From: Takakia lepidozioides
Lineage: Eukaryota > Streptophyta > Takakiopsida > Takakiales > Takakiaceae
DNA length: 64,000 bases
Assembly: GCA_030704615.1 (NCBI GenBank)
Contig: CM060731.1
Location: 53,862,221-53,926,220, forward strand
Direction: 5' to 3'
Positions 12,401-22,900 of this stretch are shown one piece after another (the first letter of the stretch is position 1; each line of letters begins with the position of its first letter). Both the position numbers and the translations under genes were made by a program. The notes beneath the pieces are model-generated. The model saw only the letters and a program-made list of their open reading frames with translations, did no database searches and was not told where the DNA came from.

Positions 12401-15400
12401 TTCTAACTAGGTACATCATCTGTTGTGAGGATTCCGCTTAAGACACCATCTGAATGCCTGAAATTCTGCAACTATGCTGTACTACCCTCCACCTGTAAGC
12501 AAATTGCAAAGAGGCCGAGACCTCTTCAAAGTTGTAGTTAGGCTCCAGCAAGCATGTTTCTGGCTTACTCAAAGCTGTGTGCTTGATGCCTTACAGACCA
12601 TATAACCAGAACAATATGAAAGGGGCAGCTAATACATACATCTTCAAAGTTTATGGCAGGGATGATCTTTTCCTACTTGAAATTACGAGTTTGTTGCTTT
12701 GCAGGAATCCTACTGACCAAAAAGTCAATTTCCATCACCTCTTTCTAGAGGAGTTGCCAGGTGATAGAACTTTCCTCATGAGCTGAGTTTCTCGTTTCTT
12801 GATTATAAAGGGGGGAAACTAAAGAGATCAATGTGAAATTAAATTTCTGGAACTGGAATAAAGCTCCAGTCTTTCTTGTTATGGCATGCAACTGCACAAT
12901 TTGACTTTTGATTGTTCCTATCAGACCCTACCAGAGGCTATAAGTGAGCTCTGCTCTGAGCAGGCCAGAATTGCATGAAGAAGTTTTCATATTCCAACCT
13001 CCTTTTTGATCACATGACTTGTGAATAAACAGATCAGGTGGAGAGAACAGGGGACAGCACAACCATGGCACCAATTTATCCACAAACAAACTTGGAAGGA
13101 GAAGTCAAGAGAACAGGATCACACTCCCTTGATGCAAAATCTCCACATGGACACACACATTCAGATACATTTGACAGTTTTGATCAAGCCAGGAGAGCGA
13201 TCTTTAAAATAGAGCAATCTGAAGGACGTCATTGCAGACCTGAACCTCTGCCACACCACAGCATTACCTTATCCAACCTGGACCGTATTCCAGAAAAAAT
13301 GGCTTACTGCCCAACAGCCATTTCTCATGACAATGGTACCCCCTCCTCTGTGCTGCTGAAGAGTGCTGAAACTGAAGGAATTACAGGTCATGGTTTTCAA
13401 ACGCCTAAAGCCAGGTACTTGATTTGGTGTAGACTGCTCAATTTTAAAAGTTCAAATCATACATCTTAGTTTTGGAGTAATACCTGCAAACACTGTACAA
13501 CATGCGTATAAGCCAAGGAAAACCACAGCCATAAAGAAGTATGCAGGTCTCTCAAGGATCTTCCATTTAATGTGACCTCACTTACTGTAAAGCGTACAGT
13601 TGGCTCAAACATGTTCCTCAGAGCCATTGGTCAGAATGAACTAACTCATATGCTGCATTTGGCTGCTCTTACAGGACTGTGTTTCAAATGTAAATGTTTG
13701 TGGCAGGAAAATCTCTTGCCACCATTCCTCAGCAGATGGTTGGCCTGAAGTGCCAGGTCAGCAAACAAAGAAACACGACTGCACCACGGCTGTCTTAGGC
13801 CAGAGGCATAGCCCTGAGACCTCAAAAATTGAGACAAGGGGTGGCAGTTCTTCAATCAGTCCATCTGAACAAGCGAGCATTGCTCCAGAAACAAAAGTCG
13901 CAGCAAGTGATGAAGACTTTCCAGGGCACTGGTGTGGAAAACAGCCACTGGGTCAGGATGGAGACCAAGAGTCATGTTCAAACCGCGAGGGAGGTCACTT
14001 GCGACGCCGAACCAATAGTATACAAATGGTGCTCGCTAAATTGCGAAGACCCTGTGCATCCAGCCAAGACTGGAAGGAAAATCACCGAGTTCCAACAGGA
14101 GAGCCATTTTTAAATCAAGATGCCTCACTTGGATCTGTGGCAAGACATCAGGACCAGAGACCACAGAGTCCAGCAGCGGAAAACAAGCAGAACCAGGACA
14201 ATTTAAGGTGAAAAACTGGAGTTTGGTAACATCCCAAGGCCATTGCATGTTTGTCCTCCCATTTTGCGTGGATTCAAGAACTATGGATGGAGGGGGGGGT
14301 TTGAAGAATGGGTGAGGTGGAGTCGTATTCAGCCAAGAAAGAAAGGTACCTTATTACTAGTCGTGATGCTTGCACGTATTCTAACCGTTGTGCCTGCATG
14401 TGCAATAGGGTGGCTACAGATGTCAACTTTATTTCAAGCGGACAAGGATTCACATCTTTGCAAAAGGGTATGATCCTCTGCTTGCTCTTGCTTACCACCA
14501 TCAGTAGTCTCTCTGCTTCCCCTATCCCAAGCTTGCTTCTTGACCTTGTTTCCTCTCTCTGTCAACAGTTCCTCTCTATTTTTTCCTCCAATTATACCAT
14601 TCCATGCATATACAAAGCCATTGACATTTGAAGTTAGCAAGGCTAGTCTTTTTCTATGGAAACATGCTGCCAATATGCAAAATGGGCACACTGGTAGATG
14701 GTTTGGATGCTCGTCCGTTCCTCGCTGTCTGCTAACCCAACCCACACGCATCTACGTGTTTCTTTCTTCTTTCTTCAACCAATGCTCCACATTGCTGATT
14801 ACTCTAATAAAAGGGAATGTCTGACCCCAAAGTTGTTCAGTAATCATTGTCATGTTTGGCTTCGAGCTTATCAGGTGACACAGGAGGAAAGAAGAAGCCA
14901 ACTCAATTGCCTTTCAGTGTACCATTCCCTGAACCACCACAAGACTTGGCTGAAAAAGCAAAACTTGAAACCAAAACGCAAAGCAGTGTTGCGAAGGAAG
15001 CCAGGCTCAGATTTGATGACATAGAATCAGCAACAAGCCAGTTACAGAGGCCGAACAGGTATCCAAACTTTCAGTCGAATATAATTTTCTCACACACCTC
15101 CCAGGAGCACAAGAAGCAAGAAAGGACCTTGCTGAGTACAACAAATAACGAGGCTAGTCTGCATATGAGAGAGGGGCAAAAAAATGCCGCTGAGCTTTCC
15201 CAAGAGGAAAACCAGTCATCTCTATCACCCAGGAATTCTATGCTGCTATCACAAGGGAGCACAGATATGAAGTTTGAATCGCGTGTGATCCTGCAGCCAC
15301 CTATAACACGCAAAAGACCCTTGGAATTTCCATGCGAGAAGCAGCCTGCAAAGGACAGAAAAGACAACTATGCAGAAAATTCAGCACGCTCTCTGTTCTC

Positions 15401-16168
15401 TGAACTCAAGCATGACAAGAGGTTACCGCAGATGCTTGCATTCTCTTCGAGCCGTTCTGACACAGGGGCGTCTATGAAGAAGACTGAAGAGGCGTCCAGA
15501 GCAACTATGAAGGACAACCGCACACTACCTTGCTCCTCCCAATCCCAGAATCCCACCATCCCTCATGAGGATGTGCAGGGAATTACAAATAATATTCCTC
15601 TTACATCTGTCGGCAGCGAGGATCCCTCTGTCCAACTGGATGGAGAGAAGGAGCTTCATAAGGACAAAGAAATCTGCAATGACCTACCTAGAGGAAAGCT
15701 TCATGCGAAACGGAAACTGAGTTTCACGGATACACCCAACACTGATAGGAAATTGATTGGTTCGGGCAGACTCACATCACCTGTATGCGATTCAGACTCT
15801 GCTAGGAATCAAGGCTCCACACTAAGTGCACATCCAGCCGCGGAACACGAAGCTCCACTGGGAGCATCGGATGAGGTTGCAGTGCCTCACCGGGTCACCG
15901 AGATAGAAACTGGAATGGGCTCATCCTGCGATGTGGCCTATGTAAAAATGCTGGAGAGCTATGTGGTGCAGTTGAAACTTCAGAACACGGTGCTGCAGTC
16001 AATTGATGGTAAGTGTCTCTGAGCTTGATGGGGGTGACAGAGCCAAACTGATAGAATGTTACACGGTATCTAGGTTTGTGTAGCCATTCCGCACTTTTTC
16101 TGATCCTTCATCACTGTCTTCCTTCTCGCTTGCCAATCCTTGATGCAGCACTTTCTGATGCCGACTGA
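6471..16168 (+). CDS. Large multi-exon gene, unrecognised; basic N-terminal helix and internal 46-residue repeats
   Basis: Hand-built exons: 6471-6508, 6709-6866, 7247-7427, 7794-7963, 8098-8196, 8500-8572, 8810-9071, 9296-10126, 10466-10611, 11027-11106, 11272-11433 (or 11443), 11676-11828, 12137-12410, 12705-12760, 13033-13414, 13707-14207, 14409-14467, 14875-16008, 16149-16168; about 1,580 residues. Phases agree at every junction when the shorter exon 11 is used. The start is MADMKTKKSILSR, leading into a basic helix (RQKQFFQQRK). The rest is hydrophilic and Ser/Pro-rich, with scattered aromatic motifs such as FNLLDNS and a C-terminal short helix (LESYVVQLKLQNTVL). I do not recognise it securely. 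The KQ-FF-xxRK start followed by a short DI-LL segment recalls the plant HEIP1 / animal REDIC1 meiotic crossover proteins; this is only a weak resemblance. No in-frame stops are seen, so it appears functional. Confidence 0.75.
9515..9934 (+). repeat. Three tandem 138-bp coding repeats plus a diverged fourth
   Basis: Copies start at 9515, 9653 and 9791 inside exon 8 of the large gene. Each encodes 46 residues beginning VLHNSWDAHVSPDFKFDSN and ending in a MDATEKVRQSAGA block; the third has a three-residue enlargement around PKEE. A degenerate fourth unit (DSWGGCVSPDWK, LLIPK) follows to about 10060. The first three are almost identical in DNA, so the expansion is recent and stays in frame. Confidence 0.95.
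10159..10417. repeat. Perfect 65-bp inverted repeat inside intron 8
   Basis: Bases 10159-10223 and 10353-10417 are exact reverse complements separated by 129 bp. They lie between the inferred donor (10127) and acceptor (10465) of the large gene. A smaller nested complement (GAAACAGGACA near 10208 with TGTCCTGTTTC near 10253) also exists. The intron RNA would fold into a long hairpin. Confidence 0.9.
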
Positions 16169-16365
16169 TATACCAGTCACTGCAACTTGAGAGAAAACCT
16201 TGTAACTAGTGACATCTCTGTTCATCCATAATGAATGAAAAGCCGTCCCATTTTTTTCCTTTCATTCGTTGTTCAACCAATGGATCAATGTTTACATCTG
16301 TTTTTGACACATTTTTTTCTTGGCACTAATTGCCATGTTTTCCTTTTTTCTGTTTAAGGTAGGAG

Positions 16366-16440
16366 ACCCGAGCCACAGGGGCCACAAGGGATTGAACCCC
16401 AGACCCACATGGCAATGCATAGGATGCCATACCACCAATA
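16366..16440 (-). mobile_element. tRNA-derived SINE head fragment
   Basis: On the minus strand there is a B-box-like GGTTCAATCCC (16398-16388) preceded by GGTGGTATGGCATCC, the usual spacing of a tRNA-related SINE head. The A box is degraded and no tail is clear, so this is a fragment. Confidence 0.55.
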
Positions 16441-16498
16441 TCTATTTATTTAGCTATCTTTTTCTCGGATCAATTCGACAATTTGAAAAATAAGCACA

Positions 16499-16728
16499 TC
16501 GGCTGGTAGCTCAGCTGGTAAGTGCACGGTGTGTCGCCCGGTGGTTTGGGGTTCAAACCCGCTGCCCCTGCCCCTGCCCCGTGTGTGGGTTTGTTCGTGA
16601 CGGTATGTCTGGGCGTGGATCGTCCTGTAGGCCTCATGGCCCATAAATGAAAGGGGGTTAATTTTTCCCCCTCCTCAAGGGCCTAAATTGTGGGCTGTCG
16701 CTGTTTATAAAAAAAATTTAAAAAAAAC
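16499..16728 (+). mobile_element. tRNA-derived SINE
   Basis: An internal Pol III promoter is visible: A box TAGCTCAGCTGG at 16507-16518 and B box GGTTCAAACCC at 16550-16560. A GTGTGGGTTTG region and a body containing AGGCCTCATGGCCCATAAAT follow, then an A/T-rich tail (16707-16728). This is a tRNA-headed SINE, not a functional tRNA, because the 3' half does not pair into an acceptor stem. No target duplication was found. Confidence 0.75.
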
Positions 16729-16729
16729 T

Positions 16730-17940
16730 TGAGGCAAAGGGTACCATACCCTGAACCCTGAAGAGAAATAGCAAGGAGAGAACAAGGGTCCATCAGGAGA
16801 CATACCTACATACCTACCAACAGAACAAGGGAAGCACAGATCATAGAGCAAAGAGACAAGAGCCATCCTTGCTTTCCTAAACACAAAAACAAGCTACCCA
16901 GGACAAACATCGGACACGATCGATTTGACCAAATTGAATCCTCTGACCGCGTCTGGTTCTGGTACATTATTCCAAGACTTGCACACCAACTGTTTGCAAT
17001 TGGCGAGTGTGATCCGTAAAGAGCCTGCCATTGTTTTTCTTTGTATTTTATTGGATCTCCCTCTACCCAAAATTCGCCCCTCTTTACCCCCTAATGGACG
17101 AGCCCGTTTTTGGTGGGCCCATTCCAAAACGGAGCATGCGAGGTGTTTGAGGGCATGTTTGACATTTGACAAACATCCATGGGGATGAACCCTATGAAAG
17201 TAATCCTACCTACTTCAAGAAAAAATTCAGTTGATTTCAACGTGTCATTATGAAGATTATAACAAAAATGCAACCTGTAAATGTTTATTGTGCTCTAGTT
17301 TTGGAGTGAAAAGATGGTTTGACCAAGCAATTGGCCTGGCAAAATGAATTTTCATTGATACAGGCCACCCACATTCTAATTGTCTGGCATGTACAGCACC
17401 TTGGGCCAAAATTCCAGAACCAAATTCCAAAACAAAAAAGACCGTCCATTACAATTGACCCCAAATCTGCCTCAAATGTGTCCAAATTTCATCACAAGGT
17501 GTAAATTCCTCTGATCATATTTTTCCTTGCGTGGAAACTCACTACCATAAAAAAATTGGAAGCATTCTAACCTATCTACATGCATAGATTTCCATTTGGG
17601 CCAATTTCTACTTGAATCCGAATTCCGGGGAACTCATGCCTGAGCCGGCAGAGGATTCCGGCCCAAAAAATCGGGCTACGTCATCGATTTATGGGGAATG
17701 CATGACAGGGCCCCAAAACGCAGCACCCGACGAACACCAAGGGAGGCCCTTTCTTTCATCGTGCAAACCTACAAGTAACCAACCGTCCAATTACCAACCG
17801 TCTGAGCTCCCTTCCCATGTCACGACTGCCTGCACCACCCCCAACCCAGCAAAAAATCATGCACACCACAAGCACAGAAGGTGTTTCCAGAACTGAGGGG
17901 GAGTTGAACCCCCTAATCTGCCCTATCTGTAGACAATCCC
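16730..17940. other. Intergenic, no recognised gene
   Basis: No coding signature on either strand. The one notable site is at 17084-17130: CCCCTAATGGACGA followed by a short palindrome (CCGTTTTTGG and CCAAAACGG), discussed as a possible piggyBac left end. Confidence 0.45.
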
Positions 17941-17943
17941 CCC

Positions 17944-18180
17944 CCCCCCCCACCTCTCGCTCCCCTATGCCCAAAAGTGAAAGCCACCCAAAGACCTGCA
18001 GTGCCTTCCTCCCACTCCAACGGCGCAATGGCGTGAGTGCGCGAGCGTACGCTCACGCCAGCTGACGAGGCGTGAGCCTGCACCCACGCTGACGTGGCGT
18101 GAGTGTCATGTCAGCATGCTGATGTGGCGACAAATGATGACGTGGCACTGTCCGTCATCTGCCATGTCAACATTAACATG
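17944..18180. repeat. Copy of the 66-bp CCCAAAA-GAAAGCCACCC repeat followed by a GTGAGCG / TGACGTGGC repeat
   Basis: Bases 17944-18014 match the tandem units at 25318-25560. Bases 18022-18180 contain complementary GCGTGAG and CTCACGC stretches and repeated TGACGTGGC / TGATGTGGC words. The same two components recur near 25.2-25.5 kb in the opposite order; the second also recurs near 32.35 and 34.4-34.56 kb. Confidence 0.7.
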
Positions 18181-18608
18181 CGCCGCCTATAACCAAAGAT
18201 GGTCCTATGACTGTGGAATTAATGCAGGGAATCTTGCCTAAATAGAATCAAGACTACCATGAGGCCTACAATTGTAGCATCCAACATTGTGCAATTACAA
18301 ATGCTTATTTCACTTTTACAATTACGAGGACGAGAAAATATCCTCACAAAGTGTGCGCCATAGAGGCTGCCACGGGAAGACCTTCCTCCCTCCTCAAATA
18401 ACAATGAGAGTTAGGATCATCTTCAAAAGATGATTGTAGTGCATAGCGACAGCAAGACATGTAGACTTCGAACGGTGCAATGACAAATGTGTTTTTAAAA
18501 GTTGTCACTCAGTATAGTTGGAGGCCATATCATTGCACCGCCGACGAATTGATGTGAATTACACATTTCAAATCATGGTCGTCCACATACCACATTGCAT
18601 AGTTGATG

Positions 18609-19787
18609 TTACCCATGTGTTGTATCCCGCTGCAATAGAGTATCGACCTCGTTGAAACTCATAGTGGCCTGGTGAATGAAGTTGTCACGTTTGGGATCGC
18701 AAACCATCCTCTTCAAAAATATGAAATACAAATGTTTGCAGGGTATGAATTTACCTCTCTTGCCCAAACTGGTTGATAGCATATTCACAAAATCAGGACA
18801 TGTGCAATTGGGGAAATTGGAAACCGTGATGTCATAGGTCCTGTCATGAACAGCAGATGTGGAAGTGATGATTGTGAATACCCGACCATATCCTGGATCG
18901 GGTACTTCCGTGGTGCTTCCAACACGAGCTTGGAGCATTCTTGCGGACTCCACTTTGCCAAAGTGTTCAGCGGTTGGAGGGAAACGCCAAACGAGCTTTC
19001 CATCTCGTTTGGTTGGCCACAAGTCAGGATTTGCCGGGGGGGACCCGGGAGGACGCAGAAGTAGTAGCACATGCATGGAGTTGGGGTTGTCTCGCAAGGG
19101 AAAAGCCTGCCTCCTCCAGCATTTCAATCTCCTGAAATCTGAGATGTGTTCCTACCTTCACGGGCCAAACGGTTGGAGGAGATGGCTTCATCACTACGGA
19201 AGGACGCACAGTTCCATGTACATATTTGGCACAATCATCTGCGCAGAACCAGAACTTGTGATTCTTGGCTTTTGGTTGACCATATGGACGCATCAAACCC
19301 ATGAAAGTCGGAGCAGGTTTTTGGGCACCACCTCTAGATATAGATGAAGTGCACTTCTCGAAATTAGTTGCCCTGATCGCTGTACATTTCACACGAGACC
19401 TACACTTGTGCGTTCTATGTGCCAAACGTGGTCGGGGCATGCGGACTCAAGCACATCAAGGGGGTTGTTTCTCTCCTGCACCATTTCAGTGGCACTGTTT
19501 GATGCTGGAGCTTACCGTCGTGTTGGAGGTTCCTCCACAATGGAGGTTCTGGACATGGAGCTGTCATGCAGGGGAACACGAGGCTTCGAGAAGTTATCAC
19601 GGTCTGCCATGTACGAATCGGAATCCAAACCAGGTGGAGTGTTCAATTTCCTCTGACAGGAGCCGAATCTCTCCTCCCCTTCAAGATGTAGAACTCTAGA
19701 AACAAGTGGCATTCCCTGGGCATACATGTTCACCGCCCGTGCTATCTTGATTGGATCCCCAGATCTGTTTGCAGCACACAACATCAA
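18609..19787 (-). pseudogene. SWIM zinc-finger protein fragment
   Basis: The best open frame is 19127-18609 (172 codons). It carries a SWIM finger: CTCPDF, then after a spacer a GKFIPCKHLYFIFLKRM block, i.e. C-x-C...C-x-H. It ends with FIHQATMSFNEVDTLL. SWIM fingers occur in MULE transposases and in ZSWIM/FAR1-type proteins; the CKHLYF form is closer to the ZSWIM2-like type. Upstream on the same strand, open stretches 19440-19128 and 19787-19512 look like earlier parts of the same protein, but in other frames, so the gene is either spliced or frameshifted. A related, more decayed copy lies at 33,461-33,850. Cellular or transposon origin is unresolved. Confidence 0.6.
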
Positions 19788-19946
19788 CTCCCATTTGTCC
19801 GCAGGATCAGCTTTGCTTGTGTAGATGGTTCTGAATTTGTTTCACACCATTCATTGTGAGTTGAGACGAGACAGAGTGATGGTCGTTACCGCCGTTCACT
19901 ATTTGCACATTACTCAGTCAGATTGAATGACATCGTGTAGAAAACT

Positions 19947-22900
19947 GTGAGGTCCAAGCCTACAGGATCAGAGGGGAAAGGATCTGGAGATGGGGATGAG
20001 TCTGGAAAAAGCTCAGAGAATAACGATGAAGCAGATGAATCTGAAGTGCACTACCTTGACAAGGTGAAAGAACTCATGTCATTCCAGAAAGTAAACTCTC
20101 AGGAGGTTATAAGGGTCGTATCTGGAGGGCGTCTGGACATCCCTCTATGCCGGATGATATCTATGTCTGTTGTGTGTCCACCTCTTTCCCATGACATAAC
20201 AAAATTGGAGAGTGATTTCGTGCATGGATACAGACTTGGTGCACAAGTTTTTTATGTGTCACTGACGGATATAAATGGGAAAAGCACATTAGTGTCTCCA
20301 GAGATCAGTGATACCTGGGATGAGTGCTGGAAAGATGCTAATGAGGAGTTCGAGCTGGGCCTCATGATGGGAAAGAACACCCAACAATTATGCAACCACA
20401 TGTTCTACGTCTGGGATGGCAACCACCGATTGCTGGCATGGATGGGATACATTCAGAAACATCATGCGAAAGACAAAGACAAGCATGTTGCTGTGGAAGC
20501 AATGGTTTTGGATCCAGGAAACGACATCGCTAGGCTTCTTACAGCTATGCACGACGTGAACAAGTAAGTCATCCTAGAGACTTCATTCCCTCTGTAGTGT
20601 CTTGTTAATCCCAAAAAAACAGTGTTAAGGAATGCAATGTTTCCAATGTTTTTGCAGATCGACAGAGAAATCGCACGTGACAACAAGCTTGGTCCACACA
20701 CTATTTTGAATTCAGAGGATTGGTCTGATGAAGTTGGATGATTTTCGGACAGTACTCCCCCCCAATATAATCAAGAAGTGTGAAACAGGAAGAGCTGCAG
20801 GCACTTGGTATTCTTTGACTCGAGAGGCGTTTCTGGAGTACATGTATGCGGTAAGCCCAAGTTTGTACTCAGTTTACTTTTCGAATACATGTTTGTAGTC
20901 CCTTCGGTGCTAATCACTATTTGAATCAATGCAGCAAGAACTGGCAGAGGCAGCTGAGAAGGGAAAATCCGAATATTACCGCACTACACCAGAGGAACTA
21001 AGGACATCAAAGGGTGTGGAAGCAGCAATAAAAAAGGAGTTTGAAATGCGAAGAACCAAATTGATATCCGCCTTCGGAAAGCAGCTTAGAATAGTAGATC
21101 CTGGACTTGGTTCTGAGTTCCTTCAGCAGATCAAATCTCACTATGACAAGCATGTGCATCCGGAGATGCAGCAGGAGAAATTGCACCGGCTGGCCATATC
21201 CATGGTCGACCCACAAACAAAAATAAGGTGGCTGGAGATATGGAACTCAGATCAGGCAGTAAAGGACTTGAATCAGTTCCCAAATAGCACCATACAGCCT
21301 GGCACAAAGGTGGAAGGAATCAGTGATTTGGTGTTTGATAACTGGCTCCACAAGGCTACATTTTGGAATCAGGTGTGCATTCAAATAAGCCGTTTTCTTT
21401 TCTTCAATTATGTGATGAGTATCTTATTTGCAATACTGACAAATATACAATTTGCAGCTGCACTTTTTGGGAAATAATTTGGCTTCATAAGGATTGTAAT
21501 CATAGATCCAAATTGAATGTCGTTGACGACATTTACTTCTTTGTCTGAGTCATTCTTAAGCGAGAATTTGAATTCACCTAGATTAGGAGCTTAGGGTGTA
21601 ATTATAATGTCCCTGATTAGAATTGATAATGTCCCTGAATGGCATTGACGACATTCACATCCAGAGTTGTTAAGAGGTCCTCAGAGTTATGTAAGTTTTT
21701 GTAATGTCCATAGAGTTTACAGCGAGGGTTCCTCACTCCAGTTTGCTGAATGTCAATGCAGACATTCAGTTGTTCTGCAATGCTTTTGCCTCTTGCGAGA
21801 AATCTTGAGGCTTGTTTAGCTGTGTTATCAGAGATCCAAAGTGAATGTCGTTGACGACATTCACTTCTATGTCTGTGTCATTCACTAGCGACAATTTGAA
21901 TTTACATGGATTAGGAGCTTAGGGTGTATTTATTGGTTCCTTGTTCGGAATTTTGTGAATGGAGTTGACGCCATTCACATCCAGTGTTATTATGAGGTCC
22001 TCAGTGTTATGTTCGTTTGGAATGTCCATTGAGTTTTTAGGGAGGGTTCCTTACTCGAGTTTCTGAATGTCGTTGCCGACATTCAGTTTCCATCCAATGA
22101 TTTTGCCTCTTTTGAGAAATCATTAGGCTTGATTAGCAGTGTATTCACAAATCCAAAGTGAATGTCGTTGACGACATTCACTTCTATGTCTGTGTCATTC
22201 CAAAGCGAGAGTTTGCATTCATGTGGATTAGGGTGTATTTGCAGTATCATTGAATGGAATTTTTTGAATGGCGTTGACGACATTCACATCCAGAGCTGTC
22301 GCGTGGTCCTGAAAGGTCCTTGGAGCAGTTCTCAGAGCCATTTCATTCCATGTTTTTTTCATTTTGTTCTACTTGCATCTTACTCACTTCGCGCTTTGGT
22401 GGGTTGGGATTTATCTCCTGTTTAACAGGTACACGAAATATGTGCTTATGGTAGGAAATCACCTGAGCGGTATTCCCGACTATCTTGACATGTGGTCGGA
22501 CCCTGCAAACAATCCAACCATGTATACTGCAGGGATATTGAAGGACTGGAGTCCTTCTCACTTCAGAAACTGTGGCTGGTACCTTGACTGCCCACCGGAG
22601 CACACGATCTTTCAAGAACAGCACATGAAATATTTGAACAATAATGCTGAGATGCTGGCGCCTCTGACTGACGAGCAGTACCAAAAAAACATAGCAACAT
22701 TGGCTGCCAAGGAGCCTGATGCTCAGGGAACGCCGCAGAAGGGAAAGAAGGCGGGCCGCAAACCAAAAGACAAGGCTCTTGATGTCATAGCCATCTCACC
22801 AGCAAAGCCAAAGGACAAAGACAAGTCCAAAGAGAAGGAAAAGGACAAGGGGAAGGAGAAAGAAAAGGAGATGGAGAGTGGGCAGGACTTCACTGCTGGA

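Noticed and set aside
15058-15103. Small intron in exon 18 of the large gene
   Set aside because: It has GT and AG ends but is 46 bp, and removing it would break the frame; reading through is open.
16499-16575. tRNA gene
   Set aside because: A and B boxes are good, but the 3' half does not close an acceptor stem and the unit ends in an A/T-rich tail, so it is a SINE head.
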